Assembly (NCBI GenBank): GCA_040755975.1
Contig: JBFLZY010000035.1
Coordinates: 1-26,585, forward strand
Length of the DNA stretch: 26,585 nucleotides
Direction of reading: 5' to 3'
DNA from: JAIMBK01 sp040755975
Lineage (GTDB): Bacteria; Bacillota; Desulfotomaculia; Desulfotomaculales; Nap2-2B
The number at the start of each line of letters is the position of its first letter. Position 1 is the first letter of the stretch. Position numbers and translations under genes: made by a program. The notes beneath the pieces were generated by a model. That model saw only the letters and a list, made by a program, of their open reading frames with translations, was not told the DNA's origin and searched no databases. This document shows positions 14,940-23,796 of the stretch, piece by piece.

Positions 14940-16223
14940 ATGCAAAAACGGATGCTCGGTATGATGACAGCTTTATTTGTCCTGCTTTGTATTATTGTGG
15001 TGGGGTGCGCTCAGAAAGCACCGGCCCCTGGGGGTAAAGAGCAAGGGGGGAAGAAATCCCCCCTGGGTGTTGACGTCATCAAGATCGGCGGCCAGGGTGC
15101 CCTGTCCGGTTCGCACGCCGACTACGGGCGCCAGATGCTCATGGGGGCGACGCTGGCCGCGGAGGAGATCAACGCCAAAGGCGGCATTATGGGGGCTAAG
15201 ATAGAGCTCAAGTTCATGGACGAGGAATTAAAGGCTCCGGTTGCCCAGAAGAACGCCCGTTACCTGGTGAAAGACTGGGGCGCCCACTTTTTGGTGGGGA
15301 TCGATTCCAGCGGCTCCGCTCTGGCTTTGGGCCCGGTTTTGAAAGAGCTGAACACCATTCAGTTCTTTACCCACGCCGGCACGGAAAAGCTTACGGAGAA
15401 TCTGGTCTACAAGGAAGGTATTAAGCAGATTTTCCGGATGACCGTACCCGTTTACCAGGATGCCATTCTGCCGGCTTTAGTTTTTAAGGACATGCCGGAA
15501 TTAAAACGTTTTGCCGCGCTCAACGCCGACTACGAATACGGCCACACCTCCTGGAAAATGTTTAAGGAAACGCTCAGCAAGTACCGTTCCGATGTGGAGT
15601 TTGTGGCTGAGGCAAACGCGCCGTTCGGAACCACCGATTTCACCGCGCACATCAGCAAGCTGATGGCGGCCAATCCGGACGTCATTTTCGCCACGCCATG
15701 GGCGGGCGAGGCCGTGACGATGCTTCGACAGGCCCAGGCGCAGGGTGTTTTTGACAAGATCAAGATCTGGTGGCAAGCCATGGGCGGTTCGGTGGACGTT
15801 CTGGAAGCGTTAAGCAATGACATCAATAAAGACGCCTTCAAAGGAAAGTTGTGGGGCACGGCCCGTTACCTCCATAACTGGCCCGATACACCGGAAAACA
15901 AGGCTTTTGTGAAGGCCTTCCAGGACCGCTGGGCGCGTTACCCCAACTACTCCGCAGAGGCTTCCTATTCGTCCGTTTACGCGCTGAAAGCGGCCATTGA
16001 GAAAGCGGGGTCCATTGAAACCGAAAAGGTTATTCAGGCCCTGGAGGGCATGAAGATTATGACGCCGGCGGGAGAGCGGTACATCCGGCCCGAGGACCAC
16101 CAGGCGGTTTACACCGTCCCCATGGGGCGCGCGCTGTGGAGCTCCGATTATCCCATCGCTATCATCGGAGATCTCAAGGTCGTGCCGGCGGAAAATTACT
16201 ATCGCAAACCCCCGTTCAATTGA
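14940..16223 (+). CDS. ABC transporter substrate-binding lipoprotein, Liv/HAAT type (set B)
   Basis: 427 residues with a lipoprotein signal (lipobox VVGC, Cys23) followed by a Gly/Lys/Pro-rich linker. The mature domain begins IKIGGQGALSGSHADYGRQMLMGATLAAEEINAKGG, a textbook Peripla_BP_6 start. HAGTEKLTENL and YEYGHTSWKMF blocks follow. ATG has a strong AAAGGAGG site. It is only distantly similar to the set-A binding protein, so the two importers probably take different ligands rather than being a recent duplication. The ligand cannot be deduced from sequence. Adjacent CoA ligase suggests a carboxylate, by inference. Confidence 0.92.
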   Translation: MQKRMLGMMTALFVLLCIIVVGCAQKAPAPGGKEQGGKKSPLGVDVIKIGGQGALSGSHADYGRQMLMGATLAAEEINAKGGIMGAKIELKFMDEELKAPVAQKNARYLVKDWGAHFLVGIDSSGSALALGPVLKELNTIQFFTHAGTEKLTENLVYKEGIKQIFRMTVPVYQDAILPALVFKDMPELKRFAALNADYEYGHTSWKMFKETLSKYRSDVEFVAEANAPFGTTDFTAHISKLMAANPDVIFATPWAGEAVTMLRQAQAQGVFDKIKIWWQAMGGSVDVLEALSNDINKDAFKGKLWGTARYLHNWPDTPENKAFVKAFQDRWARYPNYSAEASYSSVYALKAAIEKAGSIETEKVIQALEGMKIMTPAGERYIRPEDHQAVYTVPMGRALWSSDYPIAIIGDLKVVPAENYYRKPPFN

Positions 16224-16289
16224 TTTCGTCCATTGGTAGCAGTTTAGTACGGAAAATTGAGGGCTTTGTTACAGTTGGCTACAACCGGG

Positions 16290-16331
16290 GACGCCGGTAT
16301 TGTTCTTCTTGTCGTCTTCAATGCCGGCGTC
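16290..16331 (+). other. 13-bp hairpin between binding protein and permease genes (set B)
   Basis: GACGCCGGTATTG (16290-16302) pairs with CAATGCCGGCGTC (16319-16331), one G-U pair, 16-nt pyrimidine-rich loop. No U-run. It occupies the same operon position as the set-A stem and likely protects the binding-protein message. Confidence 0.6.
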
Positions 16332-16371
16332 TTCGCCAACTAACCAGCTTGCATAGAAGGGTGGGGTTTCC

Positions 16372-17235
16372 TTGGATTTTTCCGCTTTTCTCTACCAGGG
16401 GCTGGTCGGGCTGAACCTGGCCATGTATTTGTGGCTGATCGCCGCCGGTCTGACCATTGCCTTCGGAGTCCTGGGCGTTTTGAATTTTGCCCACGGCAGC
16501 CTTTATATGCTGGGCGCTTATTTTGCTTTCACCCTTTACGGCTCTTTAAAGTTGAATTTTTGGCTGGCGATCGTAGCCGCCGCCGCGCTGGTGGGCGTGG
16601 TCGGCCTGCTCATGGAGCGGTTCTTTTTTAAGCAGATCTACAAATTAGACGAAACCTACCAGCTAATTTTAACCTTCGGTTTTGTGCTGGTTTTTTCCGA
16701 CCTGGTCAAAATGATTTGGGGAGGCGTATTCACCATTCCCCCGCTGCCCGATATTTTTAAGGGCACCGTGGGAATCATGGGCCGCCCGTATCCGGTTTAC
16801 AATTTATTTATCATTTGCGCCGGAATTGTTGTCGCGTTCTTGATGTGGGCGCTTCTGGAGCGGGGATGGTGGGGAAAGATGGTGCGGGCGACGGCCTCTG
16901 ACCGGGAAATGGCCGCCGCCATGGGTATAAACATTACGGCCATCTTTACTTCCGTATTTATCCTGGCGGCGGCGTTGGCCGGATTGGGCGGCGCGCTGAG
17001 CACGCCCGTCCGGGTGGTCGACCCCGGGGTGGGCACCGCCGTTATTATTCAGGCTTTTGTGATTACGGTTATCGGCGGGTTGGGCAATTTAAAAGGCGCC
17101 TTTGTCGGAGCCCTGATCGTGGGGCTGGTCAGCGCTTACGGGATCTTGCTTTTTCCCGCCGTGGAATTATTCCTCATTTATGTAATCATGGCCCTTGTTT
17201 TGCTTATCAAGCCCAAAGGGTTGTTGGGAGGCTAA
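16372..17235 (+). CDS. livH: Liv/HAAT ABC transporter permease 1 (set B)
   Basis: 287 residues, LivH type, with LTIAFGVLGVLNFAHGSLYMLGAYFAF near residue 30, MAAAMGINITAIF coupling region and VITVIGGLGNLKGAFVGALIVGLV near the end. Start is TTG 16372, preceded by GGGTGGGG; no better ATG is available at the family's N-terminus. The stop is 5 bp before the next gene. It comes after the 148-bp gap holding the hairpin. Confidence 0.92.
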   Translation: MDFSAFLYQGLVGLNLAMYLWLIAAGLTIAFGVLGVLNFAHGSLYMLGAYFAFTLYGSLKLNFWLAIVAAAALVGVVGLLMERFFFKQIYKLDETYQLILTFGFVLVFSDLVKMIWGGVFTIPPLPDIFKGTVGIMGRPYPVYNLFIICAGIVVAFLMWALLERGWWGKMVRATASDREMAAAMGINITAIFTSVFILAAALAGLGGALSTPVRVVDPGVGTAVIIQAFVITVIGGLGNLKGAFVGALIVGLVSAYGILLFPAVELFLIYVIMALVLLIKPKGLLGG

Positions 17236-17239
17236 ACGA

Positions 17240-18391
17240 ATGGCGAGCACAAACGGAGCAAAAAAGGTTCCCAGGATTAGCCGGCTGTCCGCCCGGGTTC
17301 TGCTGGGGCTTCTTCTCCTCGGCTTATTGGTCGTTCCCTGGCTCGCCGGCTCCTACGTGAGCTGGCTCGTGGGGAATATCCTGGTTTTAATTTTATTTGC
17401 CGCCGGCTTTAACCTTCTTTTTGGGTACAGTGGGCTTCTCTCCTTCGGCCACGCCGGTTTTTTCGCCGTCGGGGCCTACGTCTGCGCGAAGATTTTGCTG
17501 GCCGTCCCTTCCTTCTTTTTGGCCCAGGCGGCGGGGGTACTGGCCGCCGGGCTGGTGTCGGCGGTGATCGGCTTTTTTTGCATCCGCCACACGCGCATCT
17601 ATTTTGCGATGCTGACCCTTTCCTTCGGGATGATGATTCATTCCATTATCTGGAAGTGGCGCAGTGTCACGGGAGGGGACGACGGCCTTTTCAATGTGCC
17701 CGTGGCGCCGCTTTCCGTACCCGGATTGTTCAGTATCGATATGAACCGAACGGAGAATTACTATTACTTTCTTTTAATTGTGGTGGTTCTTTGCCTCGTT
17801 CTGCTCTGGCGGCTTGTGCACTCCCCCCTGGGCCTGGTTTTTCAGGGCATCCGGGACAGCGAAACGAGGGTGGCCTTTTGCGGCCTTTCCATCCAGAAGT
17901 ACCGCCTGATTGTTTTTACGATTTCGGGAATGTACGCGGGGCTTTCCGGCGTCCTGGCGGTCCCGTTGGCCAAGGCTGCCTACCCGGGAATGGCGCACTG
18001 GACTTTTTCCGCCGAACCGGTTCTGGCCTGCCTTCTTGGCGGCGCCAAGACTTTTGCCGGTCCGGTGGTCGGGGCCGTTCTCCTCTTTGTGATCAAAGAA
18101 ATCATTGTTCGTTTCACCGAGTACTGGTCGCTGGTTCTGGGGGTAACGGTGATTCTTCTGGTTCTGGCCTTCCGGGGCGGGGTCGTGAGCGTTTTGGAAA
18201 AAGGGCTGCTCCCCCGGCTGGTTCCGCTTGTTGAAAGGGGGGTTAAAGTTGACCGGGTTGCTGACCGCTGGAAAACTGGTAAAAAGTTTCGGGGGTTTTT
18301 TGGCGGTGAAAAACGTGGACTTGCAAATCCAGGCCGGGACGCTTACCTCCATTATCGGTCCCAACGGAGCCGGAAAAACCACTTTGATTAA
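17240..18391 (+). CDS. livM: Liv/HAAT ABC transporter permease 2 (set B), with extended C-terminus
   Basis: 383 residues from ATG 17240, with GGGAGG at 17226-17231; the frame upstream of it lies within livH. LivM motifs: LLFGYSGLLSFGHAGFFAVGAYV, VTGGDDGLFNVP, SETRVAFCGLSIQKYRLIVF. Family members end at about 320-340 residues. Here the protein passes the last helix (AFRGGVVSVLEK) and continues with a basic tail of about 60 residues. This tail is encoded largely by the livG sequence in another frame, through the livG Walker A codons, overlapping livG by 143 bp. Either the normal stop was lost by mutation or a sequence error is present near 18200-18250. Confidence 0.88.
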   Translation: MASTNGAKKVPRISRLSARVLLGLLLLGLLVVPWLAGSYVSWLVGNILVLILFAAGFNLLFGYSGLLSFGHAGFFAVGAYVCAKILLAVPSFFLAQAAGVLAAGLVSAVIGFFCIRHTRIYFAMLTLSFGMMIHSIIWKWRSVTGGDDGLFNVPVAPLSVPGLFSIDMNRTENYYYFLLIVVVLCLVLLWRLVHSPLGLVFQGIRDSETRVAFCGLSIQKYRLIVFTISGMYAGLSGVLAVPLAKAAYPGMAHWTFSAEPVLACLLGGAKTFAGPVVGAVLLFVIKEIIVRFTEYWSLVLGVTVILLVLAFRGGVVSVLEKGLLPRLVPLVERGVKVDRVADRWKTGKKFRGFFGGEKRGLANPGRDAYLHYRSQRSRKNHFD

Positions 18392-19007
18392 CCTCATTAC
18401 CGGCAATGTCGAGATTGATGCAGGGAGGATCTTACTGGCCGGAAAAGACGTTTCCCGCGCCCCCATCCACGAACGCGTGAAGCTTGGCATGACCAGGTCT
18501 TTTCAAATCAGCAACTTATTTGCCCAGCTCACTGTCTTCAGGAACATTCAGCTTCCGGTGCTGGCGCGGCGGGGCCTGGTCAGGCACTTTTTAGCCGATC
18601 TTGACGCTTTTCCCGACGTTTGCGAGGAAGTGGAGGAAATCTTGCGTACCGTCGGATTGTGGGAGAAGAGGGGGCAGGTTGCGGGTACTTTGTCTCACGG
18701 GGACCAGCGGCTGCTGGAGATCGGCATGGCGATCGCGCCCCGGCCCAAACTTTGCTTTTTAGACGAACCCTGCGCCGGCATGAATCCGGTGGAGCGGGTA
18801 CAGGTGCTGGATTTGATTCTGCGTTTGGCCAGAGAGCAGGGCCTCACTTTCGTGGTCGTCGAGCACGACATGGATGTTGTCTTCTCTTTATCGGACCGGA
18901 TCTTGGTGATGAATAAAGGGGAAATCCTGGTTGACGGGCCCCCGGACGTGATCCGCAACCACAAGGAAGTCCGGGAGATTTATCTGGGCGAGGAAGTGAG
19001 CGGATGA
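18249..19007 (+). CDS. livG: Liv/HAAT ABC transporter ATPase 1 (set B)
   Basis: 252 residues. Walker A GPNGAGKTTLINLITG, Q-loop SFQISNLF, signature LSHGDQRLLEIGMA, Walker B KLCFLDEPCAGM, switch histidine VEHDM. The start chosen is TTG 18249, 6 nt after AAAGGGGGG; a TTG at 18228 has no ribosome site. It lies inside the extended livM frame. ATGA overlap with livF at the end. Functionally pairs with livF. Confidence 0.9.
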   Translation: MTGLLTAGKLVKSFGGFLAVKNVDLQIQAGTLTSIIGPNGAGKTTLINLITGNVEIDAGRILLAGKDVSRAPIHERVKLGMTRSFQISNLFAQLTVFRNIQLPVLARRGLVRHFLADLDAFPDVCEEVEEILRTVGLWEKRGQVAGTLSHGDQRLLEIGMAIAPRPKLCFLDEPCAGMNPVERVQVLDLILRLAREQGLTFVVVEHDMDVVFSLSDRILVMNKGEILVDGPPDVIRNHKEVREIYLGEEVSG

Positions 19008-19711
19008 TTCTGAAATTGCAGGACATAGTGACGTACTACGGTAAAAGCAAGGTCTTGCAGGGCGTTTCGCTGGCGGTGGAAGAGGGGGAGGTGGTTGCTT
19101 TACTGGGCCGAAACGGCGCCGGTAAGACCACCACCATGCGCAGCATCATGGGGCTCACGCCGCCGCAGGAGGGGAGCATCGAATTTAACGGTTTGTCGAT
19201 TGCGGGCAAGGCTCCATACGAGATTGCCCGGCTGGGAATCAGTTACGTGCCGGAAGACCGCCGCATTTTTCCGGATTTAACGGTGGAAGAAAACCTGCTT
19301 TTAGCCGGGCGGCTCGTGCCCAAAGAGGGGAAGAAGATCTGGTCCCTGGAACGGGTTTACGAATTATTTCCCATTTTGTCCGATTTTCGCCGGCGCAAAG
19401 GGGCTCTTTTGAGCGGCGGGCAGCAAAAGATGCTGGCTTTGGGCAGGGCGTTGATGAAACAGCCGAAACTGCTTCTTTTGGATGAGTGCACCGAGGGGCT
19501 GGCTCCTTTGATCGTCAGGGAGTTTATCCGGGTGCTCAAAGAGGTGCAAAGCGCCGGGACGACCATCCTGCTGGCCGATCAAAACTTCCGGTTTGCCCGC
19601 CACCTGGCCGAGCGCGGTTACATAATTGATAAGGGACGGATTAACTACCAGGACGGACTGGAGGAGATCTGCAGCAACGAAGAAATCGTCCGCAAGTACC
19701 TGGCGGTGTGA
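19004..19711 (+). CDS. livF: Liv/HAAT ABC transporter ATPase 2 (set B)
   Basis: 235 residues, full family length. Walker A GRNGAGKTTTMRSIMGL, SYVPEDRRIFPDLTVEENL, signature LSGGQQKMLALGRA, Walker B KLLLLDECTEGLAP (Cys in place of the usual Pro after DE), then LADQNFRFA. The ATG overlaps the livG stop (ATGA), so translation is coupled. Closes the second importer; 59 bp separate it from the CoA ligase, without a terminator. Confidence 0.92.
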   Translation: MILKLQDIVTYYGKSKVLQGVSLAVEEGEVVALLGRNGAGKTTTMRSIMGLTPPQEGSIEFNGLSIAGKAPYEIARLGISYVPEDRRIFPDLTVEENLLLAGRLVPKEGKKIWSLERVYELFPILSDFRRRKGALLSGGQQKMLALGRALMKQPKLLLLDECTEGLAPLIVREFIRVLKEVQSAGTTILLADQNFRFARHLAERGYIIDKGRINYQDGLEEICSNEEIVRKYLAV

Positions 19712-19770
19712 AATTACGGCAGGAAATGAAAAGAGGGGGAGACTAATTTTAGAGTCAAGGAGGGTGAATT

Positions 19771-21474
19771 TTGGTAAAAAGGGAGAGCTATTTCCGGTTC
19801 TGGCCGGCCCGGTTGCCGTACAGCCTTGATTATCCGAAAATGCACCTGTTTGATATTATTAAGACATCTTCGAAAAGATACCCCTGCAAGCCGGCGGTCA
19901 TTTACTACGGAAAAAAGATCACCTACCGGGAATTGCAAAATTCCGTGGAAGCGCTTGCCGCGGAGCTAAAAAGGCTGGGAATTAAAAAAGGCGACCGGGT
20001 GGCCGTTTACATGCAAAACACGCCCCATTTTATCGTCAGCTATTACGGGATCCCGCGGGCGAACGCGGTCATTGTGCCGGTGAACCCGATGCTGCTGGAG
20101 GAAGAGCTAAAATACCTTTTGAAAGACAGCGGCGCAAAGGCAGTCATCACTACCGGCGACCTTTACCCCCGCATAGAATCCATCAGGGGCCAGACCGATG
20201 TTCAAAGCGTCATTGTAGGCAATTACACCGACTACCTTCCGGAGGAAACGGAGCTTTCCTTTCCGCCCCAGCTTCCGTTGGAGGATAAGTATTTTCCGGA
20301 GACAATCAGGTGGGCGGAAGTTATGAAAAGGAACGCCGGAGAGCTCCCGCCGGTGGAAACGAGCCCCGATGATTTTGCGTTAATCGGCTATACTTCAGCA
20401 ACCACCGGTTTGCCGAAAGGCTGCGTGCATACCCATTCCACCGTGATCGCCAACGTTTTGGGTTCTGTGCACTGGTGTACGCACACGTCAAAGTGCATGC
20501 ACCTGGCTCCGCTGCCCCTCTTTCACGTCACCGGCATGCAGCACAGTATGAACGCTCCTTTTTTCGTCGGGGGAACGATGGTCTTGTTTACGCGCTGGGA
20601 CAGGGAAGCCGCCCTGCAGGCCATTGAAAAATACCGGTGCACACACTGGTTGAACATTACCACCATGGTCGTCGATCTCCTCGCTTCCCCTCATCTGGGC
20701 CGTTACGACCTCGGCTCGCTGGTTTTTATCAGCGGCGGCGGGGCGCCCATGCCGGCGGCCGTGGCGGAAAAGCTGCATTCTTTGACCGGCTTAAGGTACG
20801 TGGAAATGTACGGCCTTACCGAAACTATTTCGCAGACGCACGTAAACCCTCCGGACCGCCCCAAGATGCAGTGTTTGGGCATCCCAGTTTTTGACGTAAA
20901 AACTAGGATTTTTGATTTTGAAAAGGGCCGGGAGGCGGAAACCGGCCAGGAGGGGGAGCTTTTGGTCAACGGCCCGCAGGTGTTTAAGGAGTACTGGAAC
21001 AAACCCAAGGAAACCAGGGAGGCATTTGTGGAAATCGACGGGGTGAACTACTTTAAAACCGGCGACATCGTGAAGCAGGATGAAGACGGCTATTTCTTTA
21101 TCGTGGACCGCTCCAAGCGGATGATCAACGCCGCCGGCTACAAGGTCTGGCCGACGGAAATAGAAGGTTACCTTTATAAGCACGAAGCCGTGCTGGAGGC
21201 GTGCGTGGTCTCGGTGCCGGACCCGCAGCGGGTGGAAAACGTCAAGGCATTTATCGTTTTAAAGCCGGAGTACGCGGGCAAGGTCAGCGAGCAGGAGATT
21301 ATAAAGTGGTGCAAAGAAAGGATGGCCGCTTATAAATACCCCCGGATTGTGGAATTCATTCCCCAGTTGCCCAAAAGCGGCGCCGGCAAAATCCTCTGGC
21401 GGGTGCTTCAGGAACAGGAAAGGGAAAGGATCAAACGCGAAGGTTATTACTGGCTGGAGCCCAAACAAAATTAA
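19771..21474 (+). CDS. AMP-forming acyl-CoA synthetase (fatty/short-chain acid CoA ligase)
   Basis: 567 residues of the ANL superfamily. The phosphate loop is YTSATTGLPKG at 207-217, with Ala at the position that is normally Gly (SGTTG). EMYGLTE and the hinge GYKVWPTEIEG follow, and the catalytic lysine is Lys540 in KSGAGKILWR. It activates a carboxylic acid with ATP to an acyl-adenylate and then a CoA thioester, in the cytoplasm. Overall pattern is closest to medium/long-chain FadD-like enzymes, but chain length is not readable. Start TTG 19771 with AAGGAGGGTGA upstream. Downstream of importer B and 12 bp before the SDR gene, so most likely co-transcribed with both. It could activate the imported acid or the acid made by AFOR. 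Confidence 0.92.
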   Translation: MVKRESYFRFWPARLPYSLDYPKMHLFDIIKTSSKRYPCKPAVIYYGKKITYRELQNSVEALAAELKRLGIKKGDRVAVYMQNTPHFIVSYYGIPRANAVIVPVNPMLLEEELKYLLKDSGAKAVITTGDLYPRIESIRGQTDVQSVIVGNYTDYLPEETELSFPPQLPLEDKYFPETIRWAEVMKRNAGELPPVETSPDDFALIGYTSATTGLPKGCVHTHSTVIANVLGSVHWCTHTSKCMHLAPLPLFHVTGMQHSMNAPFFVGGTMVLFTRWDREAALQAIEKYRCTHWLNITTMVVDLLASPHLGRYDLGSLVFISGGGAPMPAAVAEKLHSLTGLRYVEMYGLTETISQTHVNPPDRPKMQCLGIPVFDVKTRIFDFEKGREAETGQEGELLVNGPQVFKEYWNKPKETREAFVEIDGVNYFKTGDIVKQDEDGYFFIVDRSKRMINAAGYKVWPTEIEGYLYKHEAVLEACVVSVPDPQRVENVKAFIVLKPEYAGKVSEQEIIKWCKERMAAYKYPRIVEFIPQLPKSGAGKILWRVLQEQERERIKREGYYWLEPKQN

Positions 21475-21486
21475 AGAAGTTTTGGG

Positions 21487-22260
21487 GTGAGGATGATGAT
21501 TTATCCTACTTTTAACTTAAACGGCAAGGTGGCCCTGGTGACGGGGAGCAGCAGAGGGATCGGCCGGGCGATGGTGTTGGGTCTAGCGCACTTTGGGGCA
21601 GACATTGTGGTGGTCAGCCGCAATTACGAGGAATGCGAAAAAACGGCGGAAGAAATCCGGCAGATGGGTAGAAAAGCTCTTTCCGTAAAATGCGACGTGA
21701 CGAAGAAAAGCGAGGTGGGGGAGCTTGTCGCCGGGGCGGTAAAGGAATTCGGAAAGATAGATATATTGGTCAATAACGCCGGGATGAACATAAGAAAGTT
21801 GCTGGTGGATTATGCCGAAGAGGACTGGGATAAAGTGCTCAACACCAATTTAAAGGGCATCTTTCTGGTGGGCCAGGCGGTGGCCAGGCAGATGATCGCC
21901 CAGCGACACGGGAAGATCATCAACATATCCTCGATTCTCGGCGGCATCGGACTGCCCAACCAGTGCGCCTACGCTTCCAGCAAAGGGGGCATTAACCAGC
22001 TCACCCGGGTGATGGCCCTTGAGCTGGCCCCGTACAACATCAACGTCAACGCCATTGCCCCCGCGTACATCAACACCCCCATGGTACAGGCCTGGCTTTC
22101 CGACCCGGAGCGCTACGCCCAGATCGTGGGGAATACCGCGCTGGGCAGGGTCGGCGAGCCTGAAGACCTGATCGGGCCGGTGGTGTTTTTGGCCTCGGAC
22201 GCATCCAACTACCTGACCGGGCACATACTTTATGTGGACGGGGGGTGGACGGCTAAGTAA
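21487..22260 (+). CDS. Short-chain dehydrogenase/reductase (FabG-like)
   Basis: 257 residues, classical SDR. Cofactor loop TGSSRGIG at about 20-27, NNAG at about 95, catalytic Ser in NISS and YASSK (Tyr/Lys), PAYINTPM and C-terminal ILYVDGGW. An Arg in VVSRNYEE after beta-2 hints at NADP(H) but does not prove it. It could be a 3-hydroxyacyl-CoA dehydrogenase/3-oxoacyl reductase, which would fit ligase plus thiolase, or a sugar-acid dehydrogenase such as gluconate 5-dehydrogenase. Start is ambiguous among GTG 21487, ATG 21493 and ATG 21496; GGGGTGAGG directly precedes the last two. It follows the ligase by 12 bp. Confidence 0.9.
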   Translation: MRMMIYPTFNLNGKVALVTGSSRGIGRAMVLGLAHFGADIVVVSRNYEECEKTAEEIRQMGRKALSVKCDVTKKSEVGELVAGAVKEFGKIDILVNNAGMNIRKLLVDYAEEDWDKVLNTNLKGIFLVGQAVARQMIAQRHGKIINISSILGGIGLPNQCAYASSKGGINQLTRVMALELAPYNINVNAIAPAYINTPMVQAWLSDPERYAQIVGNTALGRVGEPEDLIGPVVFLASDASNYLTGHILYVDGGWTAK

Positions 22261-22316
22261 ACGGGCTTCCCGGGTGTTCGGAAAAGCGAAGCAGGGTTAA
22301 CCATAGACTGCAAAGC

Positions 22317-22339
22317 GCCCCTTATTAATTTGAAGGGGC
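22317..22339. other. Hairpin GCCCCTT-N9-AAGGGGC between SDR and thiolase
   Basis: A perfect 7-bp stem with an AT-rich 9-nt loop in the 133-bp gap. It has no U-run on either strand, so it is more likely an attenuator or processing site than a terminator. Confidence 0.45.
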
Positions 22340-22393
22340 ACTTATATCCGCACGATCCCAGAGACTATCAATGTGCAAAAGGAGTGTAACCAT

Positions 22394-23575
22394 TTGGAAG
22401 ATGTCGTTATTGTCGGTCTGGCCCGGACCCCTATCGGGGATTTTTTAGGCAGCTTAAAGGACGTTTCGGCGGTAGAATTGGGGGTAGTGGCGTCTTTGGC
22501 GGCCATGGAGCGCGGCGGGGTAATGCCCGCACAAATCGAGGATGTTGTGGCCGGCATGGTTTACAAGGAAGGCGTGAAGGGCAATCCGGCCCGCCAGGTG
22601 CAGATCAAAAGCGGCATCCCGGTGGAAGCGGCGGCGGTTACCGTCGAGCAGCAGTGTGCTTCTGGGATGCGCGCGGTGGAAATTGCCGCGCAGCAGATAA
22701 TGCTCGGAAAATCAAAAGTCAGCCTGGCCGTCGGCATGGAAAGTATGTCCCAGGTGCCCTACCTGCTCCTGGGCGCGCGCACCGGGTATCGGATGGGGGC
22801 GGCCCGAGTTGAGGACGCTCTTCTCTACGATGCCCTTCACGATGCCTTCCATGGCTACCACATGGGAGTGACCGCTGAAAACCTTGCCGAAAGATATGGG
22901 ATTTCCCGCCAGGAACAGGACGAACTGGCTTTTTTAAGCCACCAGCGCGCGGTAACCGCCATCAGAGAAGGGAAATTCAAAGAAGAAATTGTTCCGGTGG
23001 AAGTTAAAACTAAAAAAGACACCGTAGTTGTTTCTAACGACGAGCACCCTCGGGCGGACACCTCTTTAGAGGCGCTTGCCAAACTCCGGCCTGTATTTAA
23101 AGAAGGCGGAACCGTGACTGCCGGCAATGCCAGCGGAGTTAATGACGGCGCGGCGGCACTTGTTCTCATGGCCGAGTCAAAGGCCCGGGAACTGGGCATC
23201 AAGCCGCTGGCCAAAATTCTCACCACCGCTTCCTTTGGGGTGGCCCCCGAGATCATGGGCATCGGGCCGGCCTATGCCATCCCCAAAGCCTTGCACTATG
23301 CAGGACTGCAACTAAAAGACATCGATTACTTTGAGATTAACGAGGCCTTTGCCGCCCAGTTCCTGGCCGTGAACAGGGAGTTGCAGCTGGATCTGGACAG
23401 GGTCAACGCCAACGGTTCCGGGATTGCTCTGGGCCACCCCGTAGGCTGTACCGGTGTCCGGATCATCGTCACCCTTTTGTCGGAATTACACCGCCGGGGC
23501 GGGAGATACGGGGTGGCCTCCTTGTGCGTGGGCGGGGGGCCGGCGATGGCGACGGTCATTGAGATGATTGAATAG
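22394..23575 (+). CDS. Acetyl-CoA acetyltransferase / 3-ketoacyl-CoA thiolase
   Basis: 393 residues from TTG 22394, with AAAAGGAG at 22377-22384; the frame is open to GTG 22373, but only the TTG places the family's usual start (EDVVIVGLARTPIGDFLG). Active-site residues are Cys88 (QQCASGM), His348 (GHPVGCTG) and Cys378 (SLCVGGG), matching Zoogloea thiolase positions Cys89/His348/Cys378. NEAFAAQ is present. It cleaves acetoacetyl-CoA or another 3-ketoacyl-CoA with CoA, or condenses two acetyl-CoA. Last gene of the intact block. A promoter of its own was not identified. Confidence 0.93.
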   Translation: MEDVVIVGLARTPIGDFLGSLKDVSAVELGVVASLAAMERGGVMPAQIEDVVAGMVYKEGVKGNPARQVQIKSGIPVEAAAVTVEQQCASGMRAVEIAAQQIMLGKSKVSLAVGMESMSQVPYLLLGARTGYRMGAARVEDALLYDALHDAFHGYHMGVTAENLAERYGISRQEQDELAFLSHQRAVTAIREGKFKEEIVPVEVKTKKDTVVVSNDEHPRADTSLEALAKLRPVFKEGGTVTAGNASGVNDGAAALVLMAESKARELGIKPLAKILTTASFGVAPEIMGIGPAYAIPKALHYAGLQLKDIDYFEINEAFAAQFLAVNRELQLDLDRVNANGSGIALGHPVGCTGVRIIVTLLSELHRRGGRYGVASLCVGGGPAMATVIEMIE

Positions 23576-23644
23576 CTTACTGGATTAATCTTAGATTTCC
23601 TGTAACTCATAAGGTATGTTCCCACACCTCCTTCTTCACATACA

Positions 23645-23674
23645 GGGACCTCGGCAACCGCGAACCGGGGTCCC
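23645..23674. other. 10-bp GC-rich hairpin downstream of the thiolase gene
   Basis: GGGACCTCGG (23645-23654) pairs with CCGGGGTCCC (23665-23674), one G-U pair, 10-nt loop. It begins 70 nt past the thiolase stop and is not followed by a U-run. It may end or stabilise the operon message. The rest of 23576-23796 holds no recognisable gene. Confidence 0.4.
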
Positions 23675-23796
23675 CACGCTTTGTCAACTAATTTAGTTTT
23701 GTTCAGATTATGGCGCTAATGCGAACAAATCAATAAAGATCAATGCGTTTAGATTTAACTCTCATTATCTGTATTTGATTAGCTAAGCTAAGAGAT

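Noticed and set aside
23326..23640. AAGGAGGTG followed by GTG on the minus strand near 23625
   Set aside because: The frame is entirely antisense to the thiolase and shows no protein pattern; the ribosome-site match is probably chance.
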